From CAZZCN01 sp964652975 (GTDB lineage Bacteria; Bacillota; Clostridia; Saccharofermentanales; UBA5734): a DNA stretch of 6,445 nt. The notes beneath the pieces were generated by a model, which was not told where the DNA came from, made no database searches, and saw nothing but the letters and a program-made list of their open reading frames with translations. Made by a program: the position numbers and the translations under genes. Positions 1-6,406 of the stretch are shown here, one piece after another; the stretch's first letter is position 1; each line of letters starts with the position of its first letter. The stretch covers positions 1 through 6,445 of the forward strand of contig CAZZCN010000126.1 in the NCBI GenBank assembly GCA_964652975.1, written 5' to 3'.

Positions 1-2
1 TG

Positions 3-956
3 ACAATTAAAAAATCAGTCTTGGGAATTGCGGATATTAATCAGAATACCATTATTAAAAAAGATGTCAGCCCCAAATTAGGGGCCTACCACATTACACC
101 AAACATAAACATGGTGGACTTTAATAACGCATTAAAATATGACTGGATTAGCTGTTTTATAATTGAAGGTTCAGATTATTCTTTATTACAATATGCCCTG
201 AAAAAGATAAAGGCAGAGGGTAAAACGGCATTTATTTACTCAAATAATACCTTGATGAGTTCAGGCAATTTGATTGCAAATTGGCAGGAGAAGATTGATA
301 AAATTCATACAGATTGCATTAACATGGGAGTGTGGGATGGAACAGTTGAAGGGTTCTATTACGATGAGCCATTTCTAAATTCCTTTTCTGAACAGGAATT
401 TATCACAGTAACACAGTATGTCAAAGAAAAACTAAATAAAAAGAATTTAGCTGTTTTTTCAACACCGGAAATTGATAAAACCATTGTTAATTTACCGGAA
501 TATGATAGTTGCCCTACAATCAATGAAAACAATATCAAATATCTAACCGATATAGCTTATGACTATTATGAGATCTGGGGACAATCTCAAATAAAAGCAA
601 ATACATCATTTAAAACTGCACTAGGCATATATAAAGATACTTTGAGTATATGGTATATACCGCCAATGGGCATAATGAAATCAAGTTGGTTGGTTAGTAA
701 AAGTCAAAAATATTGTACAGATATTTTAGATAATTATTTTGCGTATATGAAAAATGAAAAAAATCTTGGCGGTGTATTTTTCTATACATGGGAAGGAATT
801 CAAATTAATGGATTTACACAGGGTAATGGAAAGATATATTTGACACCTGATCAGAACGGAGTTGTTCTGTGGAGTACTCTTTATAATATGGTCACAAATT
901 TAGGAAAAGATTTTAGAGCAGGAAAAAATGCATCAGAAATAACTTTGGTTAAATAG
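3..956 (+). CDS. Putative TIM-barrel glycoside-hydrolase-like protein (5' end at window edge)
   Basis: I do not recognise a named family. The alternation of hydrophobic strands and helices over about 310 residues fits a (beta/alpha)8 barrel. Counting from the TTG at 21, acidic motifs sit where glycosidase barrels often carry catalytic residues: YYDEP (113-117), FSTPE (146-150) and YTWEG (255-259). IWYIPPMG (210-217) is another strand-like motif. All are conserved in the paralogue at 5318-6175. No signal peptide or membrane segment is visible, so the product looks cytoplasmic unless exported unconventionally. The start is unresolved. TTG at 21 has no Shine-Dalgarno site, the frame is open to base 3, and bases 1-2 are 'tg', which fits an xTG start cut by the edge (product then starting xTIKKSVLG, about 318 aa). 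ATG at 111 is too late because it removes residues conserved in the paralogue. The stop is TAG at 954, 39 bases before the next gene. Enzyme activity is inferred, not shown. Confidence 0.8.
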   Translation, partial: TIKKSVLGIADINQNTIIKKDVSPKLGAYHITPNINMVDFNNALKYDWISCFIIEGSDYSLLQYALKKIKAEGKTAFIYSNNTLMSSGNLIANWQEKIDKIHTDCINMGVWDGTVEGFYYDEPFLNSFSEQEFITVTQYVKEKLNKKNLAVFSTPEIDKTIVNLPEYDSCPTINENNIKYLTDIAYDYYEIWGQSQIKANTSFKTALGIYKDTLSIWYIPPMGIMKSSWLVSKSQKYCTDILDNYFAYMKNEKNLGGVFFYTWEGIQINGFTQGNGKIYLTPDQNGVVLWSTLYNMVTNLGKDFRAGKNASEITLVK

Positions 957-984
957 TGGTAGTTGAAGCATTAGAGTTAGAATT

Positions 985-989
985 GAGGA
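985..989 (+). promoter_or_regulatory. Ribosome binding site of the two-domain CBM9-like gene
   Basis: GAGGA lies six bases before ATG 996, a normal spacing. It supports that start, which also places a signal peptide at the N-terminus. The 39-base gap after the previous gene contains no terminator-like hairpin. Confidence 0.7.
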
Positions 990-995
990 TTTATA

Positions 996-2603
996 ATGAT
1001 TAATAAAACAATAAGTCTATTCATTTGCTTGCTTGTGGTCAGCACATTGAGCATTGGCGTTTCAGCTGCAACACCAACATCCATAAGTATTAACAGCTAT
1101 GATAAAATTCCCAATATTGACGGAATTGTAGATGCGGTCTATGGAAATCCGGTGTTTGATTATAATGCCAAGGGAGCAACTGTTTGGTACGATAATATTG
1201 ATAAAACCAGCAAAGCTGCAATTGCTTCAGTTAACAATATGTCAGCAAAGGGATATATGTTGTGGAATTCAAAGTATCTTTATTTTGCATCAAAATGTAC
1301 TGATACGAAGTTTTATGATGCCGAAAATAGAAATGGATTCTATCTCGCTACTGATAACAGACTTCTTCTAAGTATAGATGGCAGACAAGTTGATGTGTGC
1401 ATTTTTCAAACAGAAAGAGAAGGAACATTAGCTTGTACTTCAAAGGACGGAACAGTGGTCTATTTGGACGGAGCTTCTACAAAAGCCAAGATTGATGGAG
1501 GAAAATATTCTTTTGAAACAAAAATACCTTGGTCGTCGTTGGGTGTGAAACATCCAAAGACAATTAAAAATATTGCTTTTAATTTTAGACAGACAAGCCA
1601 AACCACAACTGATCCTTATGCAAAAGCTGTAATTAGTTTTTTAGCTGAAAAGCAGTTTCCACTTTTCTTAAAGGGGGATGGTATATTTGACAATGCTGCA
1701 GTTGATAATCAGGAAACCAACATCTATAATAATACGATTCAGGGACAAACTTATGTTACCGTTCCAAAAAAGATTACTTCTTTTGATACCTTGACCGCTC
1801 CGAAAATCGATGGAATTATTGATGATATATATGGAGATCCATTTTGCTATTTGGTTGCAAGGGATTTGCAAGATAAAAATATTTATCCTGACTCAAAACC
1901 TGAATTAAATTTATTTATGCTTCCTGAAATTAAAAACAGGATGCAGGCTCTTGCGTATACAATATGGGATAAAGACAACATTTATGTTTCAGCAAAGGTA
2001 ATAGGGAGTCTGAGAGGCACATTAACAGCAGCACGTAGAAATATGTTTTGGGAAGCAGACAATTGTGAATTTATCATCTGGGTAAACGGTACCCGTAAAA
2101 AACTAACCTTTTGTTATGACGAAAATAAGAAAATGAAGGTTTTTGATTCTGGTATAGAAGATACATCTGAATGGAAAATGGCATTAAATGAGGATACAAA
2201 CGGGTTTGTTTTTGAAGTTGCCATTCCTTGGAGTTATTATGGTGTCACCCCGGCTCCTGGTGCATCATACAAATTATCATTTGATGCAATGACACATTGG
2301 GGAAATCAAGGAGTTATTATTGGTTATCCGTTTGACAATATTGAAGACAAGGCAATTCCTTTTGTGCTGGCAAAAAATCCTGTTTCTTCCTTGTCCAGCA
2401 AAACAGCTTCAACTGACAGTCAGGTTGCAAGTAGGGACCAAACGATCAGCTCAAGCAGTCAAAACCCTAATCAACAAAAGCAAAATCCTAATAATACTAT
2501 GATTTTATATCTTTCGATAATTATTTTCATTATAGTTATTGTAATTACTTTAGCCATTCTTAGATATAAAAATGTTATTGGAGGTAAAAAAAATGAAAAT
2601 TAG
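996..2603 (+). CDS. Exported membrane-anchored protein with two CBM9-like domains
   Basis: The 535-residue product has a signal peptide (a lysine near the start, hydrophobic core to about 20, likely cleavage after VSA at 22-24). Two beta-sandwich domains of the carbohydrate-binding module 9-like type follow. Domain 1 spans about 36-228, opening with PNIDGIVDAVYG and containing WNSKYLYFASKCTD, LATDNRLLLSIDG and ETKIPWSSLG. Domain 2 spans about 259-458, with PKIDGIIDDIYG, WDKDNIYVSAK, FWEADNCEFIIW and FEVAIPWSYYG. The IDG opening, the WD..YLY strand and the E..IPW strand are the usual marks of this fold. A Ser/Gln/Asn-rich linker (about 461-501) leads to a hydrophobic helix (502-522) and a short lysine-rich tail, so the protein should be anchored outside the cell with its C-terminus in the membrane. 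No LPxTG-like motif precedes the helix. Its last 11 bases overlap the next gene. Sugar binding is inferred from the fold; no catalytic domain is seen. Confidence 0.88.
   Translation: MINKTISLFICLLVVSTLSIGVSAATPTSISINSYDKIPNIDGIVDAVYGNPVFDYNAKGATVWYDNIDKTSKAAIASVNNMSAKGYMLWNSKYLYFASKCTDTKFYDAENRNGFYLATDNRLLLSIDGRQVDVCIFQTEREGTLACTSKDGTVVYLDGASTKAKIDGGKYSFETKIPWSSLGVKHPKTIKNIAFNFRQTSQTTTDPYAKAVISFLAEKQFPLFLKGDGIFDNAAVDNQETNIYNNTIQGQTYVTVPKKITSFDTLTAPKIDGIIDDIYGDPFCYLVARDLQDKNIYPDSKPELNLFMLPEIKNRMQALAYTIWDKDNIYVSAKVIGSLRGTLTAARRNMFWEADNCEFIIWVNGTRKKLTFCYDENKKMKVFDSGIEDTSEWKMALNEDTNGFVFEVAIPWSYYGVTPAPGASYKLSFDAMTHWGNQGVIIGYPFDNIEDKAIPFVLAKNPVSSLSSKTASTDSQVASRDQTISSSSQNPNQQKQNPNNTMILYLSIIIFIIVIVITLAILRYKNVIGGKKNEN
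2580..2585 (+). promoter_or_regulatory. Ribosome binding site of the four-repeat gene, inside the preceding CDS
   Basis: GGAGGT lies seven A bases upstream of ATG 2593 and falls within the last codons of the preceding gene. It is the strongest Shine-Dalgarno site in the window and selects ATG 2593 over the in-frame ATG at 2572, which has no site and would add residues before a clean signal peptide. The 11-base gene overlap suggests coupled translation. Confidence 0.85.
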
Positions 2604-3544
2604 AATTTTAACCCTGTTAGTTACATTTTCTGCATTATTGACATTAATAGTTCCAGCAATGACACTGGCGCTGGAATCACCAATTAGCATATTAGCAACA
2701 ACCTCACTGCCAGAAATAGATGGAATAAAGGACAGCTCGTATACAAAAGTCTTGGATTTTACTCCTGCGAATGCAGCTTTGGTTTATGGTCAAGGAGGAG
2801 ACTTTACAGTTGGAGATTTGACTGGTACGAACAATCTAAATGTGAATGCACAAGGGCTGTCTGCAAAAGCATATTTCACTTGGGACAACAACAATTTGTA
2901 TTATTTTTCAGAATGCACGGATAACAGCATACAAACAGTAGCAAGTACGAGCTTTTCACACCTGGCAACCGATAACAGACTGTTTATTAAAAATGGCGGC
3001 ATAATAAAAAATATAAACCTTGTGAATACAAGCAATGGATTGATAGCAGTATCAGGCGGACAAACAATATCGAAAGTCACTTCAAAAATAAAGTTAGACG
3101 CGAACAGTTATACAATGGAAGCAAAAATTCCATTAACGGAACTCGGAATAAGCACATTAATAACTGATGATGAGCTTAAAGTTAATCTGGCAGTTACTAG
3201 TAGCAAATCAGCTACAGAGGTAAACTCAGTTATATATTCACCACACAATTGGTTTGGAACCACTGACGACTATTTTGAGCCTATCAAGCTTTCAGGTACT
3301 CCGGCATTGAGTTTGAAGGTAATAACAGCTTATTCTGTTGAACCAACCATAGATGGAGTTAAGGACAGCTCATATTCAAAAGTCTTGGATTTTACTCCTG
3401 CAAATGCAGGTTTGGTGTACGGTCAAGGAGGAGATTTTACAACTGGAGATTTGACAGGGTCAAACAATGTGCAGGTGAATGCACAAGGACTGTCTGCAAA
3501 AGCATATTTCACTTGGGACAACAACAATTTGTATTATTTTTCAG
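2593..3544 (+). CDS. Exported tandem CBM9-like repeat protein, 5' part up to the assembly gap
   Basis: This is the N-terminal 317 residues of a gene that continues after the gap (3645-5252). A signal peptide covers residues 1-26 (basic start MKIR, hydrophobic core, probable cleavage after TLA). Repeat A runs from about 40 to 240 with the full pattern: EIDGIKDSSY, FTPANAALVYGQGGDF, AKAYFTWDNNNLYYF, ATDNRLFIKN, TMEAKIPLTELG and NWFGTTDDYFEP. Repeat B starts at about 251 (TIDGVKDSSY) and runs into the gap after FTWDNNNLYYFS. The glycine-rich YGQGGDF insert and the NWFG strand recur in every unit of this protein. In A, the usual IPW of the fold is IPL. The start is fixed by GGAGGT at 2580, and the gene overlaps the one upstream by 11 bases. 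Once the frame is restored, the whole protein is predicted at about 919 residues. It is a likely surface glycan- or matrix-binding protein; the ligand is unknown. Confidence 0.87.
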
Positions 3545-4004
3545 NNNNNNNNNNNNNNNNNNNNNNNNNNNNNNNNNNNNNNNNNNNNNNNNNNNNNNNN
3601 NNNNNNNNNNNNNNNNNNNNNNNNNNNNNNNNNNNNNNNNNNNNACAATGGAAGCAAAAATTCCATTAACGGAACTCGGAATAAGCACATTAATAACTGC
3701 TGATGAGCTTAAAGTTAATCTGGCAGTTACAAGCAGCAAGTCTACTACAGAAGTAAACTCAGTAATATATTCACCATATAACTGGTTTGGAACAACAGAA
3801 GCATATTTTGAACCTATAATACTCTCAGGTACTCCTGTTTTGAACACTAAGATAATTTCGGCGTATACTGTCAAGCCATCTGTAGATGGAATCAGAGATA
3901 GCTCGTATTTAAAAGTCTTGGATTATACTCCTGCAAATGCAGGTTTGGTGTACGGTCAAGGAGGAGATTTTACAACTGGAGATTTGACAGGGTCAAACAA
4001 TGTG
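3393..4004 (+). repeat. 79-bp perfect direct repeat shared by units B and C
   Basis: Bases 3393-3471 and 3926-4004 are identical over 79 positions by direct reading. They encode TPANAGLVYGQGGDF and the following GDLTGSNNV region. Unit A differs at several of these positions, including synonymous ones, so the identity reflects recent duplication or gene conversion rather than protein constraint alone. Confidence 0.9.
3545..3644. other. Assembly gap (100 N) inside repeat B
   Basis: Exactly 100 N, the usual placeholder for a gap of unknown length. Repeat A has 200 bases (2912-3111) at the equivalent place. The codon split at 3544 requires a gap length of 3n+2; 200 satisfies this and 100 does not. 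The apparent frame change and stop near 3669 are therefore artefacts. The last 55 bases before (3490-3544) and first 55 after (3645-3699) match repeat A exactly. Confidence 0.95.
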
Positions 4005-5252
4005 AAGGTAAATGCACAAGGGTTGTCCGCAAAGGCATACTTTACATGGGACAGCAACAATCTATACTATTTTTCAGAATGCACAGATAATAGCATACAA
4101 GCAGTTGCGAGCATTGGCTTAGCGCACCTGTCAACCGATAACAGGTTGTTTATCAAAAACGGAGCCACCATAAAAAATATTAACTTTGTTAATACAATAA
4201 ATGGATTGGTAGCGATTTCAGGAGGACAAGCAGTCTCAAAAATCACTTCAAAGATAAAATTAGCAGGAAAAAGTTATACAATCGAAGCAAGAATCCCATG
4301 GTCAGCTATAGGAATAGCATCACCTAAAACGGGAAGCCAGCTAATGATTAATATGGCACAAACAAGCAGCAAGTCCACTAAAGTAGTAAACTCAGTCATA
4401 TATTCTCCATACAATTGGTTTGGTACTACAGATGCTTATTTTGAAAAAGCGGTTTTAAAAGGATATCCAGCTGTTACAGATCCCCTGGAGGATATTAAAA
4501 ATCCTGTAAAGGCATCAGCAGGTACAATAAAAATTGATGGATTTCGTGAGGACTTTTATAACTCAATATTTGATTTTAGCCCATCAAACGCGGGGTTGGT
4601 ATACGGGCAAGGCGGAGACTTTAAAGTTGGAGATTTAACTGGAACAAACTACTCTAAAGTGGCGGCACAAAAATTAACTGCGAAAGGATACTTTACCTGG
4701 GATAAAGGCTTTTTGTATTTCATTTCCGAATGTACTGACAATTCAATTATAAAGGTTAGTAATATCAACCAACATTATTTAGCAACGGATAACAGGCTAT
4801 ATATCAAGAATAAAAACGAAGTGAAGGAAATTCGATTTATAATTACAGAAGAAGGAGTGCTTGTAATCAATAGTATTGAATCCGGTGTAGCAGCAATTGA
4901 TGGTATAACGGCAGCATATAAAACCGATGGAACCAAATATTCCATTGAGGCAAAAATTCCATGGTCGACAATAGGAATTGCACCGCCAAAAACAGGAAGT
5001 CAATTATTGATAAATCTTGTCATAACCAGTAGTAAATCTTTGGATAGTGTAAATTCAGTTATCTACTCTAAATACAATTGGTTTGGAGTTGCAGACTCAT
5101 ATTTTGAAACAATAAATTTTGTTGGAAATCCTCAAAATCCCAAAACATCAGATACACAGACATCTACCCTTATAGTAATGATATTGTTATCAATTAGTAT
5201 AATCATTGTTTGGGGACGAAAGAATAGAAAACGTGTTAGAATTCAAAGCTAA
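3645..5252 (+). CDS. Exported tandem CBM9-like repeat protein, 3' part with sortase-like tail
   Basis: This continues the gene starting at 2593 and is open from the gap's first base (reading TMEAKIPL). Numbered as a 919-residue protein with a 200-base gap, these are residues 385-919. It contains the end of repeat B, all of repeat C (VDGIRDSSY at 3882 onward) and repeat D (IDGFREDFY at 4533 onward). C and D carry the standard IPWS strand and PKTGSQL, where A and B have IPLTELG. D is the most diverged and has a different stretch before its IEAKIPW strand. The C-terminus has the layout of a sortase signal: NPKTSD (882-887, bases 5136-5153), a hydrophobic segment (about 891-907) and a basic end (GRKNRKRVR). 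NPKTSD departs from LPxTG, so covalent wall anchoring is likely but unproven; a simple membrane tail is the alternative. The ATG at 3513 is not a real start, because the upstream frame reads straight into this one. Confidence 0.87.
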   Translation, partial: TMEAKIPLTELGISTLITADELKVNLAVTSSKSTTEVNSVIYSPYNWFGTTEAYFEPIILSGTPVLNTKIISAYTVKPSVDGIRDSSYLKVLDYTPANAGLVYGQGGDFTTGDLTGSNNVKVNAQGLSAKAYFTWDSNNLYYFSECTDNSIQAVASIGLAHLSTDNRLFIKNGATIKNINFVNTINGLVAISGGQAVSKITSKIKLAGKSYTIEARIPWSAIGIASPKTGSQLMINMAQTSSKSTKVVNSVIYSPYNWFGTTDAYFEKAVLKGYPAVTDPLEDIKNPVKASAGTIKIDGFREDFYNSIFDFSPSNAGLVYGQGGDFKVGDLTGTNYSKVAAQKLTAKGYFTWDKGFLYFISECTDNSIIKVSNINQHYLATDNRLYIKNKNEVKEIRFIITEEGVLVINSIESGVAAIDGITAAYKTDGTKYSIEAKIPWSTIGIAPPKTGSQLLINLVITSSKSLDSVNSVIYSKYNWFGVADSYFETINFVGNPQNPKTSDTQTSTLIVMILLSISIIIVWGRKNRKRVRIQS

Positions 5253-5301
5253 TAAAAATGTCGTCTATTTAATTTAATAGAATTTAGATTTTAATAATGA
5301 T

Positions 5302-5307
5302 GGAGAG
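5302..5307 (+). promoter_or_regulatory. Ribosome binding site choosing the start of the second TIM-barrel-like gene
   Basis: GGAGAG lies ten bases before ATG 5318. The two earlier in-frame ATGs (5297 and 5300) have only AT-rich sequence upstream, and this site would fall inside their coding sequence. ATG 5318 is therefore preferred; ATG 5324 is a weaker alternative. Confidence 0.65.
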
Positions 5308-5317
5308 TAATTTTATT

Positions 5318-6175
5318 ATGAACATGGGTATTTTTCATGTATTGCCAAGTAAAGATATAAATGAATTTGAAAAAGTTTTGCAATATGATTGGGTGAATTG
5401 TTTTATTTTAGAAGCTATAGAATTAGACATGTTAAGATATGGCTTAAAGAGAATTAAGGAAAATGGTAAAAAAGCATATATATTTATGAATTTTGCCTTA
5501 AGCGAAGGAAATAGAAGATTGAAACCCAATTGGAAACGAATTTTTCAAACTGTTTATAATACCTGTGAGGATGCCGGAGCTTTAGATATACTTGAAGGCT
5601 GGTATTATGATGAGCCCTTTTTGGATTCATTTGAAGAAAATGATTTCATTCAAGTAAGCAAATTTGGTAAAGAGGTACTGAATAGAAAAAACTTTGCAAT
5701 TTTTTCAACTCCTGAAATCGATAAGTCAATAATTTGCAGTGTTCCCCAGCTAAATGACCGTCCAATGATCAATGAAAATAATTTAAAGTACGTCACCGAT
5801 ATTGCATATGATTTTTATTCGGATGATATACAAAAGCAGATGTTGACACAAAAAATATTTAAATACAAACTAGGCGAAAGAATCCATGATTTAGCTATTT
5901 GGTATATCCCGCCTATTGGTGTTTTATTCCCCGAGTGGAAGGTTGAGGAAAGTGAGAAAATATGCTTAAATATTTTGCAATTATATCAAAGCTATATTAA
6001 AAGTGAAAAAAATCTAGGCGGAGTTTTCCTCTATACGTGGGAAGCTATGCTAGAGAATGGTTTTGTTCATGGTGACGGAAAAAAATATTTGACACCAAAT
6101 GAAAAAGGCGAGGTATTGTGGAATGAATTTTATACATCGATTAAAAGTTTTGGAAGGAAACTAATATTAAGATAG
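5318..6175 (+). CDS. Putative TIM-barrel glycoside-hydrolase-like protein, paralogue of the first gene
   Basis: The 285-residue product aligns end to end with the protein at 3-956 at moderate identity. Shared blocks are GWYYDEPFLDSF (94-105; Asp98 and Glu99), the FSTPEIDKS block (129-137; Glu133), INENNLKY (151-158), IWYIPPIG (194-201), KNLGGVFLYTWE (231-242; Glu242) and KKYLTPNEKGEVLW (255-268). Retained acidic residues at strand ends suggest both copies are functional, with glycoside-hydrolase-like chemistry the best guess; the family and substrate are unknown. There is no signal peptide, transmembrane segment or binding module, so it looks cytoplasmic, unlike its two neighbours. It starts 65 bases after the repeat gene with no terminator between them, so it is probably the last gene of the operon; an intrinsic terminator follows 14 bases after its TAG stop. 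The start is chosen by GGAGAG at 5302; starting at ATG 5297 would add seven residues (292 aa). Confidence 0.85.
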   Translation: MNMGIFHVLPSKDINEFEKVLQYDWVNCFILEAIELDMLRYGLKRIKENGKKAYIFMNFALSEGNRRLKPNWKRIFQTVYNTCEDAGALDILEGWYYDEPFLDSFEENDFIQVSKFGKEVLNRKNFAIFSTPEIDKSIICSVPQLNDRPMINENNLKYVTDIAYDFYSDDIQKQMLTQKIFKYKLGERIHDLAIWYIPPIGVLFPEWKVEESEKICLNILQLYQSYIKSEKNLGGVFLYTWEAMLENGFVHGDGKKYLTPNEKGEVLWNEFYTSIKSFGRKLILR

Positions 6176-6189
6176 TATTTTCAAAAATA

Positions 6190-6217
6190 AAAACCGGAAA
6201 TTATTTTCCGGCTTTTC
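6190..6217 (+). terminator. Intrinsic terminator ending the operon
   Basis: CCGGAAA (6194-6200), loop TTAT and TTTCCGG (6205-6211) form a perfect 7-bp stem, preceded by an A-run and followed by CTTTTC. The T-run is short (four), but the A-run and T-run can extend the pairing. The position 14 bases after the stop codon fits the end of the four-gene unit. With its A-run it may also work on the opposite strand. Confidence 0.85.
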
Positions 6218-6406
6218 AGATATAGAGTCATTTTGCAAAATTATTTGTACAAAATATATCACAAATCAATAAAAAAAATACTATATTAATCACACTTTTG
6301 GTAATATTATATGTTATCTTGGAATCAAGCTTACTGCATTGGAATACTTTATATCTGATTTTCTGTGAAGGTTACAAAATGGTTAATATGAAAGGGGTAA
6401 ACAACA
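6218..6406 (+). promoter_or_regulatory. AT-rich intergenic region with promoter candidates for the next gene
   Basis: These 189 bases between the terminator and the next start codon contain no coding frame I can support. Candidate promoter elements are TTGCAA (6233) with TATATC (6255), 16 bases apart, and an extended -10-like TGGTAATAT (6299-6307) without a good -35. A 10-bp palindrome, TTTGTACAAA, lies at 6244-6253, and TTGGAAT occurs twice (6319 and 6339), 20 bases apart. AAAGGGG (6391-6397) is the ribosome binding site, nine bases before ATG 6407. A promoter is expected here because a terminator precedes and a gene follows, but which element is used cannot be decided. I recognise no riboswitch. 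Confidence 0.35.

Larger units (their letters stand above)
2719..5125 (+). repeat. Four tandem CBM9-like coding repeats (A-D), about 633-651 bp each
   Basis: Units are measured from the Asp codon of the IDG/VDG motif: A 2719, B 3352, C 3885, D 4536, ending near 5125. A to B is 633 bp. B to C is 533 bp as printed, or 633 with the gap at 200. C to D is 651 bp. Shared landmarks are YGQGGDF, GDLTG, AK(A/G)YFTWD, ATDNR (STDNR in C) and NWFG. A and B are nearly identical at the protein level where both are visible, C is close, and D is clearly older. Length and identity make this array prone to recombination and misassembly. Confidence 0.92.

Noticed and set aside
1132..2502. Short open frames inside the two-domain CBM9-like gene (1132-1371 +, 1668-1871 -, 2320-2502 +)
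   Set aside because: They are out of frame or antisense to a clear gene, with no ribosome binding site and no recognisable protein pattern.
3513..3669. A second start (ATG 3513) and an apparent frameshift or stop across the gap
   Set aside because: These depend on counting the 100 N as real bases. The placeholder length has the wrong remainder modulo 3, and the frame on each side matches the repeat consensus.
3509..3874. Reverse-strand open frame across the gap
   Set aside because: It lies antisense to strongly conserved coding repeats and is kept open partly by N. It shows no protein features.
2719..5125. Regular repeats considered as a CRISPR array or mobile element
   Set aside because: The period is about 633 bp and fully coding, with protein-level conservation. 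There are no short spacers, inverted ends or transposase.
5265..5280. Possible hairpin CTATT-TAATTT-AATAG between the repeat gene and the second barrel gene
   Set aside because: The stem is five mostly AT pairs with no T-run directly after it, too weak for a terminator.
4797..5529. Reverse-strand open frames at 4797-5003 and 5335-5529
   Set aside because: Both are antisense to well-supported genes and read like shadow frames (Cys/Phe/Tyr-rich), without ribosome binding sites.
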